Source: Sandaracinaceae bacterium
Lineage (GTDB): Bacteria; Myxococcota_A; Polyangia; Polyangiales; Sandaracinaceae
Reading direction: 5' to 3'
Assembly (NCBI GenBank): GCA_019637095.1
Contig: JAHBWG010000038.1
Location: forward strand, 1-64,000
DNA: 64,000 nucleotides
Position 1 is the first letter of the stretch. Each line of letters starts with the position of its first letter. Below the pieces are notes generated by a model. That model had not been told where the DNA came from. It ran no database searches and saw nothing but the letters and a program-made list of their open reading frames with translations. Positions 8,246-16,630 of this stretch are shown piece after piece. The translations under genes were made by a program, and so were the position numbers.

Positions 8246-8577
8246 GCTCCGCGCACGGGGTTGGCCGCGCGCGCAGGATCGGCCTCGCGCTCGCGGCGGC
8301 CCTCGCCGTCGCGCTCGCGCTGCCGTTCGCGGTCCGGTGGTCGCGCGGCTGCGAAGAGGAGCGCGCGCGCGCCCGCGCGGCGTGGGCGCGCTACGCCCGC
8401 GAGGCGGCGGGGACGGCGGCGGGCGAGGACGCCGACCGCGTGCTGCGCGCCCTCGAGCGCGGCGTGACCGAGGCGGTCGAAGAGGCCGACGCCCTGCCGG
8501 CGCGCGCCCGCGCGCCGGGCTACCGCGAGGCGATCGAGCAGCTCACGCTCGCGCACGGCGCGTGCAACGAGCGTTGA
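8242..8577 (+). CDS. Small secreted or membrane-anchored hypothetical protein
   Basis: 111 aa from a TTG start that overlaps the stop of the 52-residue gene. Residues 10-31 form a hydrophobic Ala/Leu helix, either a signal anchor or a signal peptide. The rest is a charged, helical, Ala/Arg/Glu-rich domain with two cysteines, one just after the helix and one near the C-terminus. No family recognised. It converges on smc, whose stop is 51 bases away. Confidence 0.55.
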   Translation: MSSAHGVGRARRIGLALAAALAVALALPFAVRWSRGCEEERARARAAWARYAREAAGTAAGEDADRVLRALERGVTEAVEEADALPARARAPGYREAIEQLTLAHGACNER

Positions 8578-8628
8578 CCGTCCAGCGAGCGCGCCCCCGA
8601 GCCGCCACGCGGCAGCTCGGGACGTCGC

Positions 8629-11600
8629 TCAGGCGACCGCGGCCTCCTCGATCGGCGCCGCCACCTTGCGCTCCGACGCGCGCAGCTCCACCGCGACGAG
8701 GTTCGAGACGCCCGGCTCGCTCATCGTGACGCCGTAGAGCACGTCCGCGAGCTGCATCGTCCGCTTGCTGTGCGTGATGACGATGAACTGCGAGTGCTTC
8801 GTCATCGCGCGGATCGCCTCGGCGAACCGATCGATGTTCGCCTCGTCGAGCGGCGCGTCGACCTCGTCGAGCAAGCAGAACGGGCTCGGCCGGTGCTGGA
8901 AGATCGAGAAGATCAGGCTGACCGCGGTGAGCGCCTTCTCGCCGCCGCTCATCAGCTCGATGGAGCCGATGCGCTTGCCCGGCGGCTGCGCGATGATGTC
9001 GACGCCGGTCTCGAGCATGTCCTCGGGGTTGGTCAGCCGCAGCTCCGCGCGCCCGCCGCCGAAGAGGCGCGGGAACACCTGCTGGAAGCGCGAGTTCACC
9101 GCGTCGAACGTCTCGCGGAACATGCGCCGGCTCTCCTTGTTCATCTGCCGGATCGCCTTGTCGAGCTGGCCGAGCGCCGTCTCGAGGTCCCCGCGCTGAT
9201 GCGTGAGGTACTCGTAGCGCTTGCTCTTCTCCTCGTACTCCTCGATCGCGGTGAGGTTGATCTCCCCCATCCGCCGCACGAGCGCGAGCAGCTCGTCGAT
9301 GCGCGCGCGCACCTGCGCGTCCGGCAGCTCGCGGTAGTGGTAGTCGCCGATGATCTTCGTCAGGTCGACGTCGTGCCGCTCGTCGGTGGTCGTCAAGAGG
9401 TACTCGAGGTCCTTCGCGAGCTCGCGCTCGCGCAGCGTGAGCGCGCCGAGCTCCTTGTCGCCCGCCTCGATGGCGCGGCGCAGCGTGCCGAGCGACTGCT
9501 CTCGCTCCCCGAGCTGGACCTTGGCCTCCTCGTAGCGCGCGCGCACCGCGCCGAGCTCCTCGTGCGCGACCATCGCCCTGGCCACCGTCTCGTGCAGCTC
9601 CTCGCGCCCGAGCATCGCGTGCGCCGCCGCCTCTCCCTGCTGCTGCGCGGCGGTCCGCATGTCGCCCTCGAGCCGCGCCTCGCGCTCGGCGAGCTCGGCC
9701 ACCGAGCGCGCGAGCCGCTCGAGCGCGCCGCGGTCGCTCTGCGCGCGCTGCTTGGCCTCGGCCGCGCGCACCTTCACGGTCGTGACGACCAGCGCCTGCT
9801 CCTCGGCCGCGCGGCGGCGGTGGCCGAGGATCTCCTCGCCCGCCGCGAGCGCCTCGGACGCGTCGCGGTCGGCGGTGCGCGCCGCCTCGATCTCCTCGGT
9901 CGCCGCCCGCTCCTCGTCGTGCGCCGACGAGAGCTGCGCCCCGAGCTGGTCCGCCTCGGCGCCGAGCTGCTCGGCGCGCCGCTGCGCGCGCTCGAGCCCC
10001 TCCTCGGCGCGGCGCAGATCCTTGTCCGTCTTGACGATCGCGATCTCCGCGTCGTGCGCCTCGGTGCGCGCCGCGTCGAGGGCGGCACGCCGCTGCGCGA
10101 TCCCCGTGCGGAGCTCGCCGTGGCGCGCGATGGCCTCGTGGAGCGACTCGTCGAGCCGCCCGACCACGCCGTGGAGCGCGCGCATCTCGCGCTTGATCTC
10201 GATGAGGTGGGCGCCGACGCCGGCGCCGCGCCCCGCGCGCACGCTGCCGTCGCGCTCGACGACGACGCCGTCGAGCGTGACCATCCGCGCGTCCACCCCG
10301 CGATCGCGGAGCGCGCGCGCGATCTCGCGGTCCCGGACCACGAGCACCCCGTCGAGCAGGTGCCGCACGAGGCCGGCGTCGGCGGGCGCGTGCTCGACGC
10401 GATCGGCGAGCCAGCCGATCACGCCGTCGCCCTCGGGCAGCGCCGGGAGCGGGCGCACCACGCGCCGCGGCGACTGTGGGATCAGCGTCGCGCGGCCGCG
10501 CGCCGCGCCGCCGCCCTCGAGGAACTCGACCGCGGCGAGCGCCGCCGCGCGATCCCGCACGACGACGTTCTCGAGGACGTCCTCGAGCGCCGCGGCGAGC
10601 ACCGGGGTGAGCTCGACCGGGCAGTCGATGCGATCGGCGACGAGCCCGAGCACCCCCTCGTCGAGGCGCGCCGCCTCGTCGGGCGCGTAGTCGCGCATCA
10701 GCGCGCGGGCGCCGTCACCGACGCCCTCGAAGCGCTGCTGGATCTCCTCGAGCGAGCGCAAGCGCGAGCGGCGCTGGGAGAGCTCCTCGCGCAGCTTCTC
10801 GACGCGCACCTCGCTCTCGCGGATGGCCTCGCGGAGCTGGACGAGCTCGGCCTCGAGCTCCTCGCGCCGCTGCGCGGTGCCCTCCTTGCCGCTCTTGAGC
10901 CCGTGCAGGCGCGCGCGCAGCTCCTCGCCCTCCTGGGCGAGCTCGACGGCCTTCTGCGCGTGCTCCTCACGCTCGGCGGCGAGCCGCTCGAGCCGCTGCC
11001 GACCCTCCGCGCGACGCCGCGCGAACCCGTCGAGCACCGCCTCGGCGCGCGCGATGCGCGCGCGGGCCTCGCCGTGACGCGCCCGCGCGCCGACGACGAC
11101 CGCCTCCGCCTCCTTCGCGGCCTCGCGGCGCCGCCCGAGCTCGAGGTCCTCGCGCGCGAGGACCTCCGACTCCTTCGCCTCGATCTCTTCGAGGTCCGCG
11201 AGCGAGCGCTCGAGGTGCGCGCGCTCGCCGGCGAGGCGCTCGCGCTGCGTCACGAGCGCGGAGAGCTCGCGCTCCGCCGTGCGCTCGGACTCTCGCAGGC
11301 TCTCGAGCCGGCCGAGGTGGCCCTCGATGCGCCCCTCGATCATGCGCACGCCGTTGTCGAGCTCGTACGCGATGCGCTGCGCGCGCTCGACCGCGTGCTC
11401 GTGCGTCTGCACCTCGAGGCGCTCCGCGCCGAGCTCGGCCTCGCGCACCCGCATCGCGAGGCGCTGGCCCTCGACCTCGGCCCCGACGCGCGAGAGCGAG
11501 CCCGAGAGCACGCGGCGCGTGACGGTCAGCTCCATCCAGCGGTGCGAGGCGACGAGCAGCTCGAGGTCGCGGATCTCGTGGCGGTAGGTGCGGTAGCGCT

Positions 11601-12246
11601 CGGCCTTCTGCGCCTGCCGCTTGAGCGTCGCGAGGCTCCGCTCGATCTCCGTGACGATGTCGCCGACGCGCAGGAGGTTCTGCCGCGTCTGGTCCATCTT
11701 GCGCTCGGCGGCCTTCTTCTTGGCCTTGAACTTCGTGATCCCCGCGGCCTCCTCGATGAGGTGGCGGCGATCCTCGGGCTTGGCCGAGACGATGAAGCCG
11801 ATGCGCCCCTGCTCGATGATCGAGTAGGCCTTCGTGCCGACGCCGGTGCCGAGGAAGAGGTTGGTCACGTCGCGCAGGCGGACCTGCGCGCGGTTGATGA
11901 GGTACTCGCTCGCCCCGCTGCGATCGAGGCGGCGCGTCACCTCGATCTCCGGGTAGGCGGCGAGCTCGGGCGGGCTGAGCCCGTCGTCGTTGGAGAAGGT
12001 CAGCGTGACCTCCGCGAACCCGTTCGGCCCGCGCGTCTCGGAGCCCGCGAAGATCACGTCCTCCATGTTCTTGCCGCGCAGGTGCCGCGCCGACTGCTCG
12101 CCCATCGCCCAGCGGATCGCGTCGACGATGTTCGACTTGCCGCACCCGTTCGGCCCGACGACCGCCGTGACGTCGTGATCGATGTGGATGACCGCGCGGT
12201 CCACGAACGACTTGAAGCCGCAGACCTCGACCTTCTTGATCTTCAT
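8629..12246 (-). CDS. smc: Chromosome segregation ATPase SMC
   Basis: 1205 aa, the usual length for bacterial SMC. The N-terminal ATPase half has Walker A GPNGCGKSN near residue 35. Two long coiled coils flank a hinge at about residues 520-640 (GVLGLVADRIDCP...). The C-terminal half has the ABC signature ELMSGGEKALTAVSL and Walker B CLLDEVDAPLDEAN. SMC dimers with ScpA/ScpB organise and segregate the chromosome. The ATG at 12246 is chosen because MKIKKVEVCGFKSF is the conserved start; a GGTGGGA ribosome binding site precedes it. scpA and scpB are not in the window. The 224 bases upstream are non-coding and hold a palindrome and a repeated GGCGATCGCC. Confidence 0.97.
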   Translation of the reverse strand: MKIKKVEVCGFKSFVDRAVIHIDHDVTAVVGPNGCGKSNIVDAIRWAMGEQSARHLRGKNMEDVIFAGSETRGPNGFAEVTLTFSNDDGLSPPELAAYPEIEVTRRLDRSGASEYLINRAQVRLRDVTNLFLGTGVGTKAYSIIEQGRIGFIVSAKPEDRRHLIEEAAGITKFKAKKKAAERKMDQTRQNLLRVGDIVTEIERSLATLKRQAQKAERYRTYRHEIRDLELLVASHRWMELTVTRRVLSGSLSRVGAEVEGQRLAMRVREAELGAERLEVQTHEHAVERAQRIAYELDNGVRMIEGRIEGHLGRLESLRESERTAERELSALVTQRERLAGERAHLERSLADLEEIEAKESEVLAREDLELGRRREAAKEAEAVVVGARARHGEARARIARAEAVLDGFARRRAEGRQRLERLAAEREEHAQKAVELAQEGEELRARLHGLKSGKEGTAQRREELEAELVQLREAIRESEVRVEKLREELSQRRSRLRSLEEIQQRFEGVGDGARALMRDYAPDEAARLDEGVLGLVADRIDCPVELTPVLAAALEDVLENVVVRDRAAALAAVEFLEGGGAARGRATLIPQSPRRVVRPLPALPEGDGVIGWLADRVEHAPADAGLVRHLLDGVLVVRDREIARALRDRGVDARMVTLDGVVVERDGSVRAGRGAGVGAHLIEIKREMRALHGVVGRLDESLHEAIARHGELRTGIAQRRAALDAARTEAHDAEIAIVKTDKDLRRAEEGLERAQRRAEQLGAEADQLGAQLSSAHDEERAATEEIEAARTADRDASEALAAGEEILGHRRRAAEEQALVVTTVKVRAAEAKQRAQSDRGALERLARSVAELAEREARLEGDMRTAAQQQGEAAAHAMLGREELHETVARAMVAHEELGAVRARYEEAKVQLGEREQSLGTLRRAIEAGDKELGALTLRERELAKDLEYLLTTTDERHDVDLTKIIGDYHYRELPDAQVRARIDELLALVRRMGEINLTAIEEYEEKSKRYEYLTHQRGDLETALGQLDKAIRQMNKESRRMFRETFDAVNSRFQQVFPRLFGGGRAELRLTNPEDMLETGVDIIAQPPGKRIGSIELMSGGEKALTAVSLIFSIFQHRPSPFCLLDEVDAPLDEANIDRFAEAIRAMTKHSQFIVITHSKRTMQLADVLYGVTMSEPGVSNLVAVELRASERKVAAPIEEAAVA

Positions 12247-12374
12247 TTGGATCCCACCATCGCCCCTCAGCGAGACGAGCAAACCGCGGCGCGCCCGAAC
12301 CTTGCGAGTATCACCGTGGATCGTGGAGCGCAACGGACATCGCGAGCAATGGTGGGTGCCACCCTGTGACCACC

Positions 12375-12389
12375 ACTACATATTGTAGT
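12375..12389 (-). promoter_or_regulatory. AT-rich palindrome upstream of smc, possible -10 region
   Basis: ACTACA-TAT-TGTAGT is a perfect 6-base inverted repeat in an otherwise GC-rich gap. Read towards smc it contains TACAAT, close to the -10 consensus, about 130 bases before the smc start. No clear -35 is seen, so it may be an operator, a promoter or both. Confidence 0.35.
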
Positions 12390-12416
12390 CTAACGAATCG
12401 GGCCACGAGTACTGGG

Positions 12417-12446
12417 GGCGATCGCCTCCGCGGGTAGGCGATCGCC
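12417..12446. repeat. Two copies of the palindrome GGCGATCGCC 20 bases apart
   Basis: The decamer GGCGATCGCC occurs at 12417-12426 and 12437-12446. Each copy is self-complementary and the pair can also form one hairpin. It lies between the end of the lipoprotein gene and smc, so it may act as a weak terminator or a protein site. The rest of 12247-12470 holds no open frame I would support. Confidence 0.4.
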
Positions 12447-12470
12447 TGGATCGCCGGAGACACCTCCGCG

Positions 12471-13079
12471 CTACCGCGCGATCGCCGGCAGGTCGTTGCG
12501 GATCGCCACGTCGCAGGGCGCGATCTCGAGATCGGTGTGCTCCCAGCGCGGCTCCTCGATCCGCTCGAGGGCGAGCGCGCCGAAGCCCGCGTCGCTGTAC
12601 ACGAACGTCCCCTCGATCCACGCGGCGATGCGGCGGCCGCTCGGCTGGCGGCCGATCAGGAGGAGGCGGTCGAACACCCAGCCGTCGGCCACGAGCCCGA
12701 GCAGCCCGGCCGCCTCCTCGCTGCGCGCGCCCTGCACGCAGATCCCCGCGTACGTGGCGCTCGCGAGCGCCGCGCGCAGGCGCCCGGGCTCGATGCCGCC
12801 GTCGCGCCCGCCGGGCGCGAGCCGGCGCGCCGCGAACCGCTGCAGCGCGGCGCCCTGCAGGAGCACCTCGAGGTCCCGGTCGGCGAACAGGAGGCTCGAG
12901 GGCGTCCCCGCGCTGAGCGCGCCCCACGCGTGCTCACCGAACGCGTCGACGGCGCGCTGTCGCTCCGCCGCCGCCTCGGGGATCACGCTCGGCGTCGTCG
13001 GGCGGCGCACGGCCTCCGCGCCGCCGCAGCCGGCGGCGAGCGACGAGGCGACGAGCACCAGGAGAGAGCGTCGGCGCAC
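12471..13079 (-). CDS. Hypothetical lipoprotein
   Basis: 202 aa with a lipoprotein signal (VRRRSLLVLVASSLAAGC), so the mature protein should sit in a membrane facing the periplasm. Two further cysteines in the body (GICVQG and APCDV) could form a disulfide. The GTG at 13079 is chosen because the signal follows directly and a TAGCTT hexamer (13088-13093) sits 8 bases upstream. I do not recognise the family. It lies between smc and the AgmX-type gene on the same strand. Confidence 0.7.
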   Translation of the reverse strand: MRRRSLLVLVASSLAAGCGGAEAVRRPTTPSVIPEAAAERQRAVDAFGEHAWGALSAGTPSSLLFADRDLEVLLQGAALQRFAARRLAPGGRDGGIEPGRLRAALASATYAGICVQGARSEEAAGLLGLVADGWVFDRLLLIGRQPSGRRIAAWIEGTFVYSDAGFGALALERIEEPRWEHTDLEIAPCDVAIRNDLPAIAR

Positions 13080-13090
13080 GGCCGGAGAAG

Positions 13091-13465
13091 CTACCGCACG
13101 TTGAAGGGGTAGCTCACGCGGAACGTGGTCGCGCGGAAGCGCGAGAAGCGCGCGGTGCGGATCACGCCCTCCATGCAGGCGCCCTGCGGCGTGCCGCCGA
13201 ACGGGCTGCCGCCGACCGCGACCGTCGCGACGCTGCCGTCGCCGTTCACGACGATGGTCGAGAGCGCGAGGCCGACCTGATCCCCGGCACACGCGCGGAT
13301 GCGCGAGCTCAGCGGGCCGAGCGCGCGCGCCACGTCCTGGCGGCTCGGGTTCTCCGGGAGGTTGGCGTCGTTGGCCGGCGCGGCGGCCGCCGCCGCCGGA
13401 CGCGCCCGCGCCTCGACCCCCGTCCCCTCGCGGTTCGGGCGACCGCCGAGCGCCTGGTCGAGCAA
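13091..13465 (-). pseudogene. C-terminal AgmX-type domain, 3' part of a probably frameshifted gene
   Basis: The last 85 residues (from NPSRQDVARALGPL) have the pattern of the myxobacterial AgmX/TonB-like C-terminal domain. These are a helix with paired cysteines (RACAGD and GACMEG), then NGDGSVATVAV and a closing RVSYPFNVR strand. Alone it lacks a plausible start; the only nearby one is a TTG in the middle of a linker. The frame is open far upstream with an Ala/Pro-rich linker that runs across the end of the gene at 13627-14385. The two look like one anchored protein split by a single-base shift between about 13630 and 13700. This may be a genuine mutation or a sequencing error. Confidence 0.6.
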
Positions 13466-13626
13466 GCTGTCGACCCCCGAAGGGACGGCCTGCGCGGCCG
13501 CGGGCGCAGGCTCGCGGCTCCCTGGCGAGTCGCCGGGTGCCCTGGCCGTTGTTGCGCAGGCGCGCTCTCGCGCGCCGGCGCTGGCCTGACGCGTGACCGC
13601 GGCGGCGGCGGCTACGCACGCGCGCG

Positions 13627-14385
13627 TTACGCGACCACGGCGCGCGGGCCGGCTGGCCCGGCTCCCCGCGGCCCCCTGTCGGTGACGGGGGGCGGCTCGA
13701 CCGGCGCGGCGGCCGCGAGCTCCACGGCCGGGGTGGGCGCCGCTTCGACGGGCGCGGCGACGGGCTCGACCGGCGCCTCGGCGCTCGCGGCCGGGGCCGA
13801 CGGCTCGTCCTCGGTGGCGCCCTCGCCGGGGCCGACGCTCGTCGGGGCCGACGCGGTCGGTGCCCCGGGGTCGGCGTCCTGCCCGCCGCGCATGTAGAGG
13901 AAGAGCCCGGCGGCGGCTGCGATCGCCACGCCGATGCCGACGCCGAGCCAGAGGTTGCCCCCGCCGGCCCTCTCCGCCGGCGCGACGACCGGCGCCGCCG
14001 CGACGGGGCGCGCCTCGCGCGAGGGCTCGTCCGTCTCGCGGGCCGCGGCGCGCGAAGAGCCCGCCTTCTTGGCCTTCTTCGCCTTCTTCTCGGCGGCGGG
14101 CGCCGCCTTCGCCGCCTTCGGCGCCGGGACGGGCGCCGCCGCGACGGCGTCGTCTTCGTCCTCTCCCTCGTCCTCGCCCTCGTCGTCCGCCGCGTGCGCC
14201 GCCGGCGGCGGCGGCACGGACGCCGCGACGAGCGCGCCGAGATCGAGCTTGCCGTCGTCGTCGTCGGAGGCGTCCTCTTCGTCCTCGTCGTCCATCGACG
14301 GAGGAGCCGTGGAGGTCCTCACCAGCGCGGAGAGCGCGGCGAGTCCGTCGTCGTCGTCGTGGTCCTGCTTGTCGTCGTCGCTCAC
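13627..14385 (-). CDS. Acidic membrane-anchored protein, 5' part of the split AgmX-type gene
   Basis: 252 aa. It has an Asp/Glu-rich cytoplasmic N-terminal half, a Lys/Ala-rich stretch (KKAKKAKKAGSS), one transmembrane helix (LWLGVGIGVAIAAAAGLFLYM) and a Pro/Ala-rich periplasmic linker that stops abruptly in GPRGAGPAGPRAVVA. Myxobacterial proteins with this layout normally continue into an AgmX-type C-terminal domain, and that domain lies just downstream in another frame (13091-13465). The GTG start at 14385 (V-S-D-D-D-K-Q) is preferred over an upstream in-frame ATG because composition changes there. Function unknown; gliding or secretion-apparatus proteins share this architecture. Confidence 0.6.
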   Translation of the reverse strand: MSDDDKQDHDDDDGLAALSALVRTSTAPPSMDDEDEEDASDDDDGKLDLGALVAASVPPPPAAHAADDEGEDEGEDEDDAVAAAPVPAPKAAKAAPAAEKKAKKAKKAGSSRAAARETDEPSREARPVAAAPVVAPAERAGGGNLWLGVGIGVAIAAAAGLFLYMRGGQDADPGAPTASAPTSVGPGEGATEDEPSAPAASAEAPVEPVAAPVEAAPTPAVELAAAAPVEPPPVTDRGPRGAGPAGPRAVVA

Positions 14386-14497
14386 GGCTGGCCTCGGTAG
14401 CACGAATGTCGACCCGGGGGTCCCGCGAATCGTGACGCCTCGCGAGCCGGTTGTCACCTTCGACCGAGGCGCATGCCTCGCCTTGGGCGCGACGCGT

Positions 14498-15097
14498 TCA
14501 GTCCGCGTGCGTCGCGAAGTATGCGCGCGCGCCGTCCGGCGTCGCGACGATGCCCGGCTCGCCGCTCCGCCAGTTCGCCGGGCAGACCTCGCCGTGCTCC
14601 TCGGTGAACTTCAGCGCGTCGAGCACGCGCAGCGCCTCGTCGACGTTGCGGCCGATGCCGAGGTCGTTGATCGTGACGTGGCGGACCACGCCCTCGCGGT
14701 CGATCAGGAACAGGCCGCGCAGCGGCGCGCCCTCGTCGACGCCGTCCTCGATGAGCACGCCGTACGCGGTCGCGATCCGGCGGCTGACGTCGGCGACGAG
14801 CGGGTAGCGCACGCCGCCGAGGCCGCCCTGATCGCGCGAGGTGCGCTGCCACGCGAGGTGCGTGAACGCGCTGTCCGTCGAGACGCCCACGACCTCCGCG
14901 CCGCGCTCGCGGAACGCGTCGAGCTTCGCGTCGAACGCGATGATCTCGGTCGGACAGACGAAGGTGAAGTCGTAGGGCCAGAAGAAGAGCACCACGTACT
15001 TGCCGCGGAGCGAGGCGAGGGAGAAGTCGACGATCTCGTCACCCTGGACGGCCTGGGAGGAGAACTCGGGGGCGACCTTCTGAACTCGTGCAGTCAT
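14498..15097 (-). CDS. ahpC: 2-Cys peroxiredoxin (AhpC/Prx1 type)
   Basis: 199 aa thiol peroxidase that reduces H2O2 and organic peroxides. Peroxidatic C48 lies in FTFVCPTEI and resolving C172 in GEVCPANW, the pair that defines the typical 2-Cys class. Length and C-terminus fit AhpC/Prx1. No ahpF or ahpD is adjacent, so the reductant is not shown by context. It diverges from the small membrane protein gene at 15218. The 112 bases between its stop and the acidic protein gene hold nothing recognisable. Confidence 0.93.
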   Translation of the reverse strand: MTARVQKVAPEFSSQAVQGDEIVDFSLASLRGKYVVLFFWPYDFTFVCPTEIIAFDAKLDAFRERGAEVVGVSTDSAFTHLAWQRTSRDQGGLGGVRYPLVADVSRRIATAYGVLIEDGVDEGAPLRGLFLIDREGVVRHVTINDLGIGRNVDEALRVLDALKFTEEHGEVCPANWRSGEPGIVATPDGARAYFATHAD

Positions 15098-15176
15098 GCG
15101 CACGTCTCTGGGGGCTCGCGTCCCGCCGCGCAACGCGCCGCGTGGGCTCCGTCCAGACCGAGCTGAGTTTTCACAC

Positions 15177-15194
15177 GCCGCCCCCGCGGGCGGC
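15177..15194. repeat. Inverted repeat in the ahpC divergent region
   Basis: GCCGCCC and GGGCGGC are separated by 4 bases in the 120-base gap between divergent ahpC and the gene at 15218. It could be an operator, but the arms are pure GC and such repeats occur easily in this composition. Confidence 0.3.
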
Positions 15195-15217
15195 GCGAGT
15201 GCTACGGTCAGAGGGCG

Positions 15218-15511
15218 ATGAGCGAAGAGCGCGAGAAGGCCCGAGCGAAGCTCACCACCGTGTTCGGGTGGGTCGCGGGCGGCACGGCGGGGGTGCTCGC
15301 GAACTGGGGCCTCTACGTCGCCATCGGCGAGAGCTACCCCGTCACCTGGACGACCTTCCTCCTCTTTCTCGGCGGCGCGTTCGGCGGCATGTACCTCGCC
15401 GACCGGCTCGGGCCGCGCGGGTTCGCGCCGCTGGGCATCGGCGCCGGCGTGCTCTTCGCGGTGCTCGTCGGGATGGTGCTCACGGTGACGCTGGCGGGGA
15501 CCAGGCCATGA
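15218..15511 (+). CDS. Small multi-pass membrane protein
   Basis: 97 aa with a charged N-terminus and three predicted hydrophobic segments (about residues 15-35, 45-60 and 70-93). The layout resembles small DUF-type membrane proteins; no family recognised. The ATG at 15218 has TACGGT 9 bases upstream (15203-15208), compatible with a near-leaderless transcript. Its 3' end overlaps the end of convergent rimI by 32 bases. Confidence 0.65.
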   Translation: MSEEREKARAKLTTVFGWVAGGTAGVLANWGLYVAIGESYPVTWTTFLLFLGGAFGGMYLADRLGPRGFAPLGIGAGVLFAVLVGMVLTVTLAGTRP

Positions 15512-15908
15512 GCAGCGCGTCCTCTCCGTCCGCGTAGTAGCCGCGCCGCACCCCCGCGCCGACGAACCCGCACCGGGCGTAGAGCGCGCGCGCGGCGGTG
15601 TTCGTCGCGCGGACCTCGAGGTGCGCGGCGCGCGCGCCCTCGAGCGCCGCCTCGAGCAGGGCGCGCCCGACGCCACGGCCGCGCGCCTCCGGCGCGACGC
15701 CGATGGCGAGGATCTCGGCCTCTGCGTCGATCACCCACGCGGCGACGAAGCCGGCGAGCGCGGGCGCCTCGGCGACGAGCAGCCGCGCGAACGGGCGCGC
15801 GCGCTCCGCGGCGAGCGCGGGGCCGTCCCAGCCCGAGAGCTCGCACCGCGCCGCGAGCGCGGCGACCGCGGGCTCGTCCGCGGGCGCGAGCGGGCGCACG
15901 CGGATCAC
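15480..15908 (-). CDS. rimI: RimI-like N-acetyltransferase (GNAT)
   Basis: 142 aa GNAT enzyme that by family acetylates the alpha-amino group of ribosomal protein S18 or other proteins. The acetyl-CoA motif is ILAIGVAPEARGRGVGRALL (R/Q-x-x-G-x-G/A form), followed by EVRATNTAARALYARCGF, the motif typical of RimI. The GTG start at 15908 overlaps the stop of the SurA-like gene (GTGA), so it is translated from the same mRNA. Confidence 0.82.
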   Translation of the reverse strand: MIRVRPLAPADEPAVAALAARCELSGWDGPALAAERARPFARLLVAEAPALAGFVAAWVIDAEAEILAIGVAPEARGRGVGRALLEAALEGARAAHLEVRATNTAARALYARCGFVGAGVRRGYYADGEDALLMAWSPPASP

Positions 15909-16630
15909 GGCGCGCCGCCGCCGGGGTCCGCCCTCCACTCCGCGAGCACCCGCACGCTCGTGCGCCCTCGCAGCACCTCGATCCAGCGCGCGACCTCCCG
16001 CGCGAGGGCGCGCTGCTGAAGCCACACGCGGAACGGCTCGCGCACCTCGTCGAGCGGGCGGCCGGCGAAGGGGTGATCGGGGGCGGCGTGCGCGCGCTCG
16101 AGCTCGGTCTCGGTCAGCTCGGTCGAGCCCTCGAGGTTCGCTCGGAGGAACGCGTCGACGTAGGCGCGGCGGCGGGCGATCGCGTCGAGCTCCTCGGCGT
16201 CCACGCCGAGGCGCGCGACGAGCTCGGCGAGCACCTCGGCCCCGCCCGAGTCGCTGGCCAAGCGGTCGCGCTCGCGCGCGACGTCCGCCTCGGAGGGGCG
16301 CGCCGCGCGCAGCCGGTCCGCCTCGCGCGCGATCAGCACCTCGCCGACGAGCTCGTCGAGCGTGGCGGCGAGGAGCGGCGGCGGCAGCGGCGTGATGCGC
16401 ACGCGCCCCGTCCCGCCGGCGAGGCGCATGCGCGCGCGCAGGACGACGTCGCTGCGCAGGATGGCCACCGACCCGGGGCGACCGCTCGGACCGACCCACG
16501 CGGCGACGCCCTCGACGCGCGCGCGCGCGCCGGGCACCTGCGCGCTCACCGGCGCCGCGAGCGCGAAGCCCGCGGCGAGCCACAGCGCGCCGAAGGTGCC
16601 GCTACGCGTCGTGAGCCTCGTCGAGCGCAC
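15905..16630 (-). CDS. SurA N-domain-like periplasmic protein without a rotamase domain
   Basis: 241 aa with a cleavable signal peptide (GALWLAAGFALAAPVSAQ). The mature part opens with a segment like the first strands and helices of SurA/PpiD chaperones (VEGVAAWVG...SVAILRSDVVLRARM, then a helical DELVGEVLIAREADRL block). No PpiC-type parvulin domain is present. It may be an outer-membrane-protein chaperone reduced to the chaperone module. It overlaps the UPF0158 gene by 29 bases and rimI by 4, forming one leftward operon. Confidence 0.6.
   Translation of the reverse strand: MRSTRLTTRSGTFGALWLAAGFALAAPVSAQVPGARARVEGVAAWVGPSGRPGSVAILRSDVVLRARMRLAGGTGRVRITPLPPPLLAATLDELVGEVLIAREADRLRAARPSEADVARERDRLASDSGGAEVLAELVARLGVDAEELDAIARRRAYVDAFLRANLEGSTELTETELERAHAAPDHPFAGRPLDEVREPFRVWLQQRALAREVARWIEVLRGRTSVRVLAEWRADPGGGAP

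Noticed and set aside
8770-12369. 1199-codon plus-strand open frame opposite smc
   Set aside because: The minus strand has all SMC motifs; the plus frame is an Arg/Asp/Leu shadow with no motif.
12417-12446. GGCGATCGCC pair as a HIP1-type genome-wide element
   Set aside because: Only two copies were noticed in one gap; HIP1 is a cyanobacterial feature and short GC palindromes arise easily here. Kept only as a local repeat.
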